Shown in pieces: positions 8,053 to 15,917 of a stretch of 26,641 nt of DNA. The position numbers and the translations under genes were made by a program. Within the stretch, counting starts at the first letter, position 1, and each line of letters begins with the position of its first letter. Source of the DNA: JBGTCY01 sp041748615 (lineage in GTDB: Bacteria > Bacteroidota > Bacteroidia > Chitinophagales > CAIOSU01); contig JBGTCY010000018.1 of NCBI GenBank assembly GCA_041748615.1, positions 1-26,641 on the forward strand, written 5' to 3'. The notes beneath the pieces are model-generated. The model was not told where the DNA came from. It worked only from the letters and a program-made list of their open reading frames with translations, and made no database searches.

Positions 8053-9306
8053 ATGCGTTATATCAACTTTTATTTCCAGGTTCATCAGCCATACAGGTTG
8101 AGAAATTACCGTTTTTTTGACATTGGAAATAATCACCATTACTATGATGACCATGCCAACCGCACCATTCTGCAAAAAGTCGCAACCAAATGTTATCTGC
8201 CCGCTAATAAAGTGATGCTGGAAATTATCAAAGAATACGGCACACAGTTTAAAATCACCTACTCCATTTCCGGTACCGCGCTGGACCAGTTTCAAAAATA
8301 TTCACCGCAAACTATTGATAGTTTTCAAAAACTCGCGGACACGGGATGTGTCGAGTTTTTAGCCGAAACTTTTGGTCACTCGCTCTGCTCGTTGAAAAGC
8401 CGCGATGAATTTTACCGGCAGGTTGAATTACAGGCACAAAAAATAAAAGAACTATTCGGACAACAGCCGAAAGTTTTCCGTAACACCGAATTGATTTATT
8501 CCGATGAAATCGGTGATATGGTTGCGCAATTAGGCTACAAAGGACAACTCACCGAAGGCGCGAAACATATCTTAGGATGGAAAAGTCCGAATTTTCTCTA
8601 CAGCAACGCGCTCAATCCAAAGTTGAAACTGCTTCTGAAAAATTTCCGCCTCAGTGATGATATCGCTTTTCGTTTCTCCAACCGCGACTGGCCCGAATGG
8701 CCCCTGACAGCCGATAAATTCGTAAACTGGCTCAACGCTTTACCGGCAGAAGAAGAAATTGTCAACCTCTTCATGGATTATGAAACTTTTGGTGAACACC
8801 AATGGGCAGAAACGGGCATTTTTGATTTTATGCGCCATTTGCCCCGGCAGATTTTTTCTCATTCAAATTTTAAATTCATCACCCCATCAGAAGCATTGGA
8901 AATTCTGCATCCGGTCGGTCCGATTCATGTTCCCTACCCCATCTCCTGGGCGGATGAAGAGCGCGACCTCACTGCCTGGCTCGGCAATGATTTGCAGGAT
9001 GACGCCTTTGAAACGCTTTACAGGATGACGGATGCCATCAGCCGATGTTCCGATGAAAACATTTTAAAAGACTGGGAATATCTGCAAACCAGTGACCATT
9101 TTTATTACATGTGCACTAAGTTTTTTTCCGATGGTGATGTACATAAATATTTCAACCCTTATGATACGCCTTATGAAGCTTTTATCAACTACATGAATGT
9201 CCTCAGCGATTTTGCAATCCGGATTGGTCAGGCGCCTTGTAGCAACGAGCCGGATGCAAAAACAAAGAAGAACAATAAACGCAGGTTGAAAACTAAAGCG
9301 ATTTAA
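8053..9306 (+). CDS. GH57-family alpha-amylase / 4-alpha-glucanotransferase
   Basis: A 417-residue GH57 enzyme with a (beta/alpha)7 barrel. The five family regions can be followed: HQPYR at residue 10, GTALDQF, FLAETFGHSL, FRNTELIYSD with the nucleophile Glu (E146), and FMDYETFGEHQW with the acid/base Asp (D242). The 96-residue spacing between the two matches family expectations. It would hydrolyse or transfer alpha-1,4-glucan chains in the cytoplasm; no signal peptide is present. At 417 residues it lacks the extra C-terminal part of GH57 branching enzymes, so branching activity is unlikely, though not excluded. The C-terminus ends in a Lys/Asn-rich tail (KTKKNNKRRLKTK). It is 29 bases before the synthase-phosphorylase gene, so probably co-transcribed with it. 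Confidence 0.88.
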   Translation: MRYINFYFQVHQPYRLRNYRFFDIGNNHHYYDDHANRTILQKVATKCYLPANKVMLEIIKEYGTQFKITYSISGTALDQFQKYSPQTIDSFQKLADTGCVEFLAETFGHSLCSLKSRDEFYRQVELQAQKIKELFGQQPKVFRNTELIYSDEIGDMVAQLGYKGQLTEGAKHILGWKSPNFLYSNALNPKLKLLLKNFRLSDDIAFRFSNRDWPEWPLTADKFVNWLNALPAEEEIVNLFMDYETFGEHQWAETGIFDFMRHLPRQIFSHSNFKFITPSEALEILHPVGPIHVPYPISWADEERDLTAWLGNDLQDDAFETLYRMTDAISRCSDENILKDWEYLQTSDHFYYMCTKFFSDGDVHKYFNPYDTPYEAFINYMNVLSDFAIRIGQAPCSNEPDAKTKKNNKRRLKTKAI

Positions 9307-9335
9307 CTCATCAAATATTCCTTATTTCAGCAACC

Positions 9336-12300
9336 ATGAACGAAGAAACCAACTTAAACCCCGATTACTTGTTTGAAGTCAGTTGGGAAGTCTGCAACAA
9401 AGTTGGCGGTATTCATACCGTCATCACTTCGAAATCCACCACCTTGCTCAATGAGTTGGGGGATAATTACATCACCATCGGACCTGATGTGTGGCGTGGC
9501 AGCGGCAATCATCCTGAATTCATCGAAGATGAGGAACTGTTTCACTCGTGGAAAACGGAAGCAGCATTAGAAGGATTACGGGTAAAAATCGGAAGATGGC
9601 GGCAGGCGGATAATGCGATTGCCATTCTTGTTGACTTCACGCCTTTTTATCAGCATAAAGATGAAATTTTCACCCACCTCTGGAACAAGTTTCATCTTGA
9701 CTCGCTCAATGGCTCCTGGGATTACATCGAACCCGCCATTTTTGGGTATGCCTCCGGGAAAGTCATTGAAAGTTTCTACAAGTTTTACTTTTCTTACAAA
9801 GACAAAATCATCGCGCAGTTTCACGAATGGATGATGGGATGTGGCGTGTTATATTTAAATGAAAATGTGCCGCAAATCGGCACCGTATTCACCACCCATG
9901 CTACGGTCATCGGGCGTTCCATCGCGGGTAACGGATTGCCGTTATACGAAAAACTGTCAACTTATAACGCGGAGCAGCTAGCAAAGGATTTCAATGTGTT
10001 ATCCAAACTCTCCCTTGAAAAATGTGCTGCAAAATATGCCGATTCTTTCACGACAGTCAGTGAAATCACCGCGAAAGAGTGTGTGCAGTTTTTGAAAGAA
10101 GAACCTGACCTTGTCACGCCAAACGGATTTGAAGTGAGCATGGTGCCGGATGAATTTATTTTTAATCAGAAAAGACAGGAAGCCCGCGCAAAACTGCTCG
10201 AAGTTGCCCGCGCACTCACCGGAGAAGATTTGCCGGAAGATACCTTCCTGATTGCTAAAAGCGGCAGATATGAATTCCGCAACAAAGGCATTGATGTGTT
10301 CATAGATGCGCTAGGAAAATTGAAAGAGAATCAGGACTACCAAAGAAAAACGGTCGCTTTCATCATGGTGCCTGCGCACCACACCGGACCAAAGGATGAT
10401 TTAAAAAAACGAATGCAGGAACAAATTTCCGGAAACGGTTTTATTCCCGAAGTACTCACGCATCATCTGCAGGGCATCGAATATGACCCTGTCATGCAGC
10501 GGCTCGATGCGAATAGCCTGGCGAATCTCAAAAATGATACCATCAAAGTGATTTTCGCCCCGACTTACCTCAATGGCGATGACGGCATTTTCAACTTGCA
10601 TTATTATGATTTGCTGATTGGATTTGACTTATCTGTTTTTCCATCTTACTATGAACCGTGGGGCTACACCCCGCTTGAAAGTCTCGCTTTTCACATACCC
10701 GCTGTCACCACCCAGCTTGCAGGTTTTGGTCAGTGGATGCAGCGGCATCACAGCGATGAAAAAAACGGAATTTTTGTCATTGAACGCGATGAAAATAATG
10801 ATTCCGAAACAGCTTCAAAAATTGCCGAAGTGATTGCCGGATATGCCGCAAAAAATCCGGATGAAATCCTACAGTCAAGAAATACTGCTTTTGAATTATC
10901 GCAAAAAGTACAGTGGAGCAATTTTATTTCTTATTACAAAAAAGCATTTGATATCGCCTTGCACAAAAGTGAGGGAAGAGCAAATCTGTATAAAGACAAA
11001 CACGAAGTGGAACCGCTGGATTTCAAAGGTTGGCTGCAATCAAAAAATAATGACCCGAAGTGGCGCAGGATTTTTGTACAATCAGAGTTTCCGGAAACAT
11101 TGCAACCTCTGAAAGAGTTGTCAAAAAACCTTTGGTGGTCATGGCACTACGAGGCGGAAGAAATGTTTGAAATGATTGACCATGAACTTTGGGCACGTTA
11201 CAAACGCAATCCGGTCGCGATGCTCGATGTGTTGCCTTATGCAAAACTGAAGCGCCTTGAAAAAAACAGCGTATTTCTGGAAAAACTCGAAAGTGTTTGG
11301 GGCGCTTACAAAAAATATATGGACGAACCCCGCAAAGAAGGTCAGCCAAAAATCGCTTACCTGTGTATGGAATATGGATTAAATCATGTTATCCGGCTTT
11401 ACTCCGGTGGACTGGGAATTCTTGCGGGCGATTTTTTGAAGGAAGCCAGTGATTCCAATGTGGACATGGTAGCGGTGGGGTTACTGTATCGTCACGGATA
11501 TTTTAAACAAGTCTTATCGCGGCATGGCGAGCAGTTGCATGAATATAAGTCACAAAAATTTTCCTTCCTGCCGGTGTTACCGGTGAGAGATGAAAATGAC
11601 AATTGGCTGAAAATCAGTATCGCGTTGCCGGGTAGAAGAGTATTTGCTAAAATCTGGAAAATTCAAGTGGGCAGAGTACCGCTTTACTTGCTGGATACCG
11701 ACATTGAAGAAAATAACCAGGATGACCGTACCATCACTTATCAACTGTATGGAGGCGACCATGAACATCGCCTGAAGCAGGAAATTTTATTAGGAATTGG
11801 CGGTGAGCGCATGTTGCAACTTTTGAATATCAAAGCGGACATCTATCACTGCAATGAAGGACATGCTGCATTTGTCGGGCTTGAACGCATCAAAGATTTA
11901 GTACAAAAGAAAAACATTTCATTTGATGAAGCGCTGGATGTCGTGCGCGCCTCTTCCCTTTTCACCACGCACACACCCGTTCCTGCCGGTCATGACACGT
12001 TCAGTGAAGATTTCATCCGGGCATATTTGTCGGAATATCCGAATTATTTCAATATCCCCTGGGAAAAGTTCATCGGGTTAGGCAGAATCAATGAAGGTGA
12101 TGCTGATGAAAAATTTTCCATGAGTCATCTTGCCGCACGGATTGCCCAGGAAATTAATGGCGTGAGTGAAATTCACGGACGAGTATCGCGTGAAATGCTG
12201 AAACCATTGTGGCATGGCTTTATGTCAAACGAGTTGCATATCGGACATGTCACCAATGGAGTGCATTATCAAACCTGGACAGCGTGGCAATGGCTGGAAT

Positions 12301-13592
12301 TACAGTCTGAATTATTCGGGAAAGATGTTTCGCATGTTTATCCCGATGAAGGCGATTGGAATAAAATCATTGAAATGCCGGATGAAAAAATCTGGAGTAT
12401 CAGAACCGCACTTAAAAGGCAACTGATTGAAGCGCTGAGTGAAAAAATCCGAGTAGACATGACCAACCGTCATGACAATCCGAAAGAAATCATGGAGCGC
12501 GTCAACGCGTTGCGGGAAGATTCGCTGATTTTAGGATTTGCCAGGCGTTTCGCTACTTACAAAAGGGCGCACCTGTTATTTCACAACTTGGATAAACTCC
12601 GTTATCTGCTTAGCATTCCCGGCAAACCGGTGCAGATTCTCTTTGCTGGCAAAGCGCATCCGAAAGACAAAGCGGGACAAGATTTGATTAAGGGAATTGT
12701 GGAAGTATCGGAAATGAATGAATTCAGGGGTAAAGTCATTTTCATTGAAAACTATGATATGGAAGTGGCAAGATTCCTCGTGCAGGGCGTGGACGTTTGG
12801 CTGAATAATCCTGAACGACCGATGGAAGCGTCCGGCACCAGCGGCATGAAAGCCGCTATCAACGGAGTGTTGAATCTCAGTGTGCTGGATGGCTGGTGGG
12901 CGGAAGGATACGTGCCGGGAGCCGGATGGGCATTGCCGGAGCATAACACGTATGACCGCAAAGATTTCCAGGATGAATTGGACAGTGAGCAATTATATCA
13001 TCTGATTGAGCGGGAAGTGATTCCCTATTATTTTGAGAGAAACCGGTTTGGTATCCCCGAAAAATGGACACAGATGGTGCGGGAATGTATCGCGAACATT
13101 ACCCCACGCTTCACTACCAACAGGATGATGCGTGAATACATGAGCAAATATTATATCCCCATGTATCGCCACAGCCGCGAAATCAACAAAGATGACATGA
13201 ACGTGGTGCGGGAACTTTGCAAATGGAAAAAGAAAATTATTTCCAACTGGAACAACATCAAAGTCATGGATATGACCTTGCATGATTCCGCCAACCGGGC
13301 GCTGCCGCTGGGCGATAATTTTTACGCGGAAATCACCCTGAGCCTCGGAAACCTGCGTCCTGAAGACATTGGTATTGAAGTGATTTTTACACAAAAAAAA
13401 GAACCAAACGACATCAAAGAAATTATCTATAAACAAGAACTGCCCATCGCTAATTCAGGCAGAAGCAAAGCCACTTATGCCACGAATTTTCCGGTCACAC
13501 AATCGGGGGTGTATGAATACGGGTTTCGTGTTTACCCCAAAAATCCATTACTGAAAAACAAGATGGATTTCAGCTTGGTAAAATGGGTGTAA
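9336..13592 (+). CDS. Fusion of GT3 glycogen synthase and GT35 alpha-glucan phosphorylase
   Basis: One uninterrupted 1418-codon frame joins two complete enzymes. Residues about 10-560 are a eukaryote-type glycogen synthase: EVSWEVCNKVGGIHTV, FHEWMMGCG, VFTTHATVIGR, FTTVSEITAKE, LVTPNGFEV, GRYEFRNKGIDVF and the E-X7-E motif in YEPWGYTPLE (E440, E448). Residues about 575-1330 are a phosphorylase: the DUF3417-like start LKELSKNLWWSWH, YLCMEYGL (about 672), SGGLGILAGDFLKEAS, YHCNEGHAAF, TTHTPVPAGHD, FARRFATYKR, VWLNNPERPMEASG and the pyridoxal-phosphate lysine in GTSGMKAAING (K1172). A beta-rich domain (about 1330-1418) closes the protein. It would add glucose from UDP-glucose to glycogen and also release glucose-1-phosphate. 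The linker (about 555-575) shows no breakpoint sign. The synthase part lacks the Arg cluster that binds glucose-6-phosphate in eukaryotic enzymes. Confidence 0.92.
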   Translation: MNEETNLNPDYLFEVSWEVCNKVGGIHTVITSKSTTLLNELGDNYITIGPDVWRGSGNHPEFIEDEELFHSWKTEAALEGLRVKIGRWRQADNAIAILVDFTPFYQHKDEIFTHLWNKFHLDSLNGSWDYIEPAIFGYASGKVIESFYKFYFSYKDKIIAQFHEWMMGCGVLYLNENVPQIGTVFTTHATVIGRSIAGNGLPLYEKLSTYNAEQLAKDFNVLSKLSLEKCAAKYADSFTTVSEITAKECVQFLKEEPDLVTPNGFEVSMVPDEFIFNQKRQEARAKLLEVARALTGEDLPEDTFLIAKSGRYEFRNKGIDVFIDALGKLKENQDYQRKTVAFIMVPAHHTGPKDDLKKRMQEQISGNGFIPEVLTHHLQGIEYDPVMQRLDANSLANLKNDTIKVIFAPTYLNGDDGIFNLHYYDLLIGFDLSVFPSYYEPWGYTPLESLAFHIPAVTTQLAGFGQWMQRHHSDEKNGIFVIERDENNDSETASKIAEVIAGYAAKNPDEILQSRNTAFELSQKVQWSNFISYYKKAFDIALHKSEGRANLYKDKHEVEPLDFKGWLQSKNNDPKWRRIFVQSEFPETLQPLKELSKNLWWSWHYEAEEMFEMIDHELWARYKRNPVAMLDVLPYAKLKRLEKNSVFLEKLESVWGAYKKYMDEPRKEGQPKIAYLCMEYGLNHVIRLYSGGLGILAGDFLKEASDSNVDMVAVGLLYRHGYFKQVLSRHGEQLHEYKSQKFSFLPVLPVRDENDNWLKISIALPGRRVFAKIWKIQVGRVPLYLLDTDIEENNQDDRTITYQLYGGDHEHRLKQEILLGIGGERMLQLLNIKADIYHCNEGHAAFVGLERIKDLVQKKNISFDEALDVVRASSLFTTHTPVPAGHDTFSEDFIRAYLSEYPNYFNIPWEKFIGLGRINEGDADEKFSMSHLAARIAQEINGVSEIHGRVSREMLKPLWHGFMSNELHIGHVTNGVHYQTWTAWQWLELQSELFGKDVSHVYPDEGDWNKIIEMPDEKIWSIRTALKRQLIEALSEKIRVDMTNRHDNPKEIMERVNALREDSLILGFARRFATYKRAHLLFHNLDKLRYLLSIPGKPVQILFAGKAHPKDKAGQDLIKGIVEVSEMNEFRGKVIFIENYDMEVARFLVQGVDVWLNNPERPMEASGTSGMKAAINGVLNLSVLDGWWAEGYVPGAGWALPEHNTYDRKDFQDELDSEQLYHLIEREVIPYYFERNRFGIPEKWTQMVRECIANITPRFTTNRMMREYMSKYYIPMYRHSREINKDDMNVVRELCKWKKKIISNWNNIKVMDMTLHDSANRALPLGDNFYAEITLSLGNLRPEDIGIEVIFTQKKEPNDIKEIIYKQELPIANSGRSKATYATNFPVTQSGVYEYGFRVYPKNPLLKNKMDFSLVKWV

Positions 13593-13728
13593 TCGGGCTG
13601 CGACATAGACAGATGTTAACTTTCAGCAAATTCAGTCTCCACAAATTGGGGATAAAATAATTTTGCTGTTCGATTAATTTCCGCAAATTTCGTTTCCATT
13701 CTGCCCCCTGTATCATAGTTTACGATTC

Positions 13729-13765
13729 AATTCTGAAGAATTACATTATCAATCAGAAATTGATT
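13729..13765 (+). promoter_or_regulatory. Two palindromes upstream of the first small HTH-like gene
   Basis: AATTCTGAAGAATT (13729-13742; 6-bp arms) and AATCA-gaaat-TGATT (13751-13765; 5-bp arms) lie about two DNA turns apart, 30 bases before the GTG start at 13796. They could be operators. Short AT-rich palindromes also arise by chance. Confidence 0.3.
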
Positions 13766-13795
13766 TAAACGAACCCTCTTCTAAACTCTGCGATT

Positions 13796-14122
13796 GTGGC
13801 TAAAAAACCGAATAACATAGATGTCATCAGCCGGTTTGCTGATAACTATCTTGAAAAATTTAAAGGCAATGTAGAACCTGCCCGTCTATTACTCAATTTA
13901 ATTTCTGATGACATCACCGACATTGAACGCATCCGTAATTATATGATAATTGATGAATATTATCAATTGCTGCGCGAAAATAACGGCATCAGTTATCTCA
14001 CGCTCATTCAGCTTTCCGACAAATACGACCTCACGGAAAGACAAGTTCAAAACATCGTTTACAAATGGTCGGACAAATACAAAAAGTCAAGGAATATTGA
14101 CAACAACACCCAAAACACTTGA
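13796..14122 (+). CDS. Small helical protein with HTH-like C-terminus (paralog 1)
   Basis: I do not recognise the family. The 108-residue protein starts at GTG (VAKKPNN), with no competing ATG before the conserved part. It is predicted mostly helical. Residues from VISRFADNYL onward align without gaps to the protein encoded at 14398-14655, with 24 identities in 81 positions: shared YL..FKG, RL..N, TDI and RN..I..E. The C-terminal LIQLSDKYDLTERQVQNIV reads like a helix-turn-helix of the kind seen in Mor-like regulators or sigma region 4; DNA binding is an inference. A polar tail (SRNIDNNTQNT) is absent from the paralog. It is 203 bases after the synthase-phosphorylase gene and 275 bases before the paralog. 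Confidence 0.72.
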   Translation: MAKKPNNIDVISRFADNYLEKFKGNVEPARLLLNLISDDITDIERIRNYMIIDEYYQLLRENNGISYLTLIQLSDKYDLTERQVQNIVYKWSDKYKKSRNIDNNTQNT

Positions 14123-14142
14123 TAGGGTTAAGACAACATCCT

Positions 14143-14168
14143 GATTGACCGACTAAATTTCTTGTTTT
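14143..14168 (+). repeat. Shared intergenic motif, copy 2
   Basis: The 26 bases starting GATTGACCGACTAAA and ending TCTTGTTTT match 23189-23214 at 22 of 26 positions and share TGACCGACTAAA with 4251-4262. It lies 20 bases after the stop codon of the first small paralog. Confidence 0.5.
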
Positions 14169-14177
14169 TCCTGGTTG

Positions 14178-14201
14178 CCGTCCCTCGACACCCGTCCCTC
14201 G
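14178..14201 (+). repeat. Direct repeat of CCGTCCCTCG
   Basis: Two exact copies of CCGTCCCTCG (14178-14187 and 14192-14201) are separated by four bases, in an otherwise AT-rich gap. It is a base composition outlier with no function assigned. Confidence 0.6.
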
Positions 14202-14363
14202 TCCCAACCCTAAAAATTGTGTGTCCGCGATAGATTTTTCAGAACTGTCCTTAAAATTCTCTCCGCAAAATTCTATTCCTCACCGTCTAATCATTTATTC
14301 AATGCTTCATCAAATTGTTTATTTGTTGGAGCGTAAATGTGAACTTCCCTGTTAGTTTTACGA

Positions 14364-14391
14364 TGTACATGACCTGCAAAAAATTGTACAT
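14364..14391 (+). promoter_or_regulatory. Paired TGTACAT sites in front of the second small HTH-like gene
   Basis: TGTACAT occurs at 14364-14370 and 14385-14391, exactly 21 bases (two helical turns) apart, and ends 6 bases before the GTG start at 14398. TGTACA is itself a palindrome. The spacing suits binding of two protein units on the same DNA face; autoregulation by the downstream protein is a guess. Confidence 0.4.
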
Positions 14392-14397
14392 TTTATT

Positions 14398-14655
14398 GTG
14401 AAAAAAAACAATATTGAACAAATCGCAGTTTCTTATCTCAGCAGATTCAAAGGAGAGCCTGACAAAGTGAGGTTAGTCGTGAACATGCTCGCGGATAAAC
14501 TCACCGATATAGACAGCCTTCGAAATTTTATCATTCAGCAAGAATTTATTTCTTTCACGGCTCAGGCTAAAACCGACAAAGAAGTAATTATCGAAAACTT
14601 GTCAGAAACCTATGGGCTGAGTAAAAGTGAAATAAAAAAAATTATCGGTAAATAG
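14398..14655 (+). CDS. Small helical protein with HTH-like C-terminus (paralog 2)
   Basis: An 85-residue protein starting at GTG (VKKNNIEQ). It is homologous along nearly its whole length to the product of 13796-14122, sharing YL.RFKG, RLVVN, TDI..LRN and the C-terminal NLSETYGLSKSEIKKII, an HTH-like segment. I do not recognise a named family. It is Lys-rich and has no signal peptide or membrane segment, so it should be cytoplasmic. The stop codon is only 19 bases before the corA start, so the two are probably co-transcribed, which suggests a link to magnesium transport or simply a shared promoter. Paired TGTACAT sites lie just upstream. Confidence 0.72.
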   Translation: MKKNNIEQIAVSYLSRFKGEPDKVRLVVNMLADKLTDIDSLRNFIIQQEFISFTAQAKTDKEVIIENLSETYGLSKSEIKKIIGK

Positions 14656-14674
14656 CGGCAAAAACGCCCAGCCT

Positions 14675-15763
14675 GTGAAGAAAATATCAAGCGGAAATTT
14701 CACCGTTCCTGTAAAACGTTCAAAGAAAGCCGGATTGCCGCCCGGCTCATTGGTTTTTATCGGTGATAAAAAAGAAGGCGATTTAAAAATCACGCTTTTT
14801 AATTATCACAGAGAAGCGTTTGAAGAAAAATCTTTTACCCAGATTGAAGATTGCCTGCCCTACCGTGATGAAAAAAGCGTCACCTGGATAAATATTGACG
14901 GTCTGCATGACATCGAAAAGATTGAAAAAATCGGAACTGTATTCAATCTGCATCCCCTGACCCTGGAAGATATTGTCAATACCGGTCAGCGACCGAAAGC
15001 TGAAGATTATGATGATTACATGTTTGTTGTCATCAGGATGTTGAATTATGATGAACAAACAAAAAAAATCGGCAGTGAACAGGTGAGTATCGTTCTTGCG
15101 AAAAATTTTGTGCTTTCCTTCCAGGAAAAAGAAGGTGATTTATTTGACCCTATCCGCATTCGTATTCGCGATTCGAAAAGCAAAATCAGAATGGAATCAG
15201 GCAATGATTACCTGATGTACAGGATGATTGACCTCGTGGTGGACCACTATTTCGTTTTGATGGAAAAAATTGGCGACAACATTGAAGAACTGGAAGAAAG
15301 TATCATGCGCCTCAAGGGAGAAAATATTCTGGAAGAAATTCAAAGCATCAAAAAAGATTTGCTGCTGATGCGCAGGTCGGTTTATCCCTTGCGCGAAGTC
15401 ATCAGTTTTTTGGATAAAAACGACTCCAAATTATTGAACAAAAGAACACAAAGACATATCCGCGATGTTTATGACCACACGGTTCAAATCATTGAAACAC
15501 TGGAAATTTTCCGTGAAATGGTAACCGGTTTAAAAGACGCCTATCATTCCACGTTGAACATTCAAATGAATCTCGTCATGAAAACTCTCACCATCATCGC
15601 CACGATTTTCATTCCGCTGACTTTTATTGCAGGTGTTTACGGCATGAATTTCACCAACATGCCGGAGTTGGAATGGCATTATGGGTATTACGTCATCATG
15701 GCAGTCATGGGCGCTATTTTTTTCGGGATGCTGTTTTATTTCAGGAAGTTGAAGTGGTTTTGA
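14675..15763 (+). CDS. corA: Magnesium/cobalt transporter CorA
   Basis: A homopentameric inner-membrane channel taking up Mg2+ (also Co2+ or Ni2+). The 362-residue length is normal. The soluble N-terminal domain (about 1-250) contains VTWINIDGLHD, LHPLTLEDI and RPKAEDYDDYMFVV; a long helix (about 250-300) leads to TM1 (about 300-322), the signature YGMNF (G323-M324-N325) with the NMPEL loop, TM2 (about 338-357) and a short basic cytoplasmic tail (RKLKWF). Start is GTG at 14675, 19 bases after the small HTH-like gene; no in-frame ATG precedes the conserved region. Selectivity for Mg2+ over other ions is from the family and not from sequence detail. Confidence 0.93.
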   Translation: MKKISSGNFTVPVKRSKKAGLPPGSLVFIGDKKEGDLKITLFNYHREAFEEKSFTQIEDCLPYRDEKSVTWINIDGLHDIEKIEKIGTVFNLHPLTLEDIVNTGQRPKAEDYDDYMFVVIRMLNYDEQTKKIGSEQVSIVLAKNFVLSFQEKEGDLFDPIRIRIRDSKSKIRMESGNDYLMYRMIDLVVDHYFVLMEKIGDNIEELEESIMRLKGENILEEIQSIKKDLLLMRRSVYPLREVISFLDKNDSKLLNKRTQRHIRDVYDHTVQIIETLEIFREMVTGLKDAYHSTLNIQMNLVMKTLTIIATIFIPLTFIAGVYGMNFTNMPELEWHYGYYVIMAVMGAIFFGMLFYFRKLKWF

Positions 15764-15789
15764 AAATGATTTAGTTTTTGCATGTGTGT

Positions 15790-15843
15790 TATACCGAATG
15801 TTTTACCGTTTCATTATTCGAAAACCTGAGTTGTTTCGGTATA
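15790..15843. repeat. Inverted repeat TATACCGAA ... TTCGGTATA
   Basis: Nine-base perfect arms (15790-15798 and 15835-15843) are separated by 36 bases, after corA. There is no T-run, so it is not a typical terminator. It may be a remnant of a small repeat element or an extended stem-loop. Confidence 0.45.
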
Positions 15844-15894
15844 TCATCCAAAAAAATATTAAAAATTGATTTCAGTTCGAAGAAGGAGATAAGT

Positions 15895-15902
15895 TAAGTT
15901 TG
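15895..15902 (+). promoter_or_regulatory. Possible -7 element (TAAGTTTG) for the beta-barrel gene
   Basis: TAAGTTTG fits the Bacteroidota -7 consensus TAnnTTTG. No well-spaced TTTG -33 box is seen. It leaves about 9 bases of leader to the ATG at 15918 or about 27 to the in-frame ATG at 15936. Confidence 0.35.
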
Positions 15903-15917
15903 TGAAGTGAAAAACTC

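Noticed and set aside
12576..13436. Minus-strand ORFs of about 138-147 codons inside the phosphorylase region
   Set aside because: They lie fully antisense to conserved phosphorylase motifs and encode low-complexity, His/Phe-rich nonsense sequence.
13617..13671. Possible terminator after the synthase-phosphorylase gene (CAGCAAA ... TTTGCTG)
   Set aside because: Seven-base arms separated by a long spacer and no T-run; not a convincing terminator.
15881..15890. Good Shine-Dalgarno-like sequence AGAAGGAGAT
   Set aside because: It is about 27 bases from the ATG at 15918 and no other start with an open frame follows it at a usable distance; probably chance.
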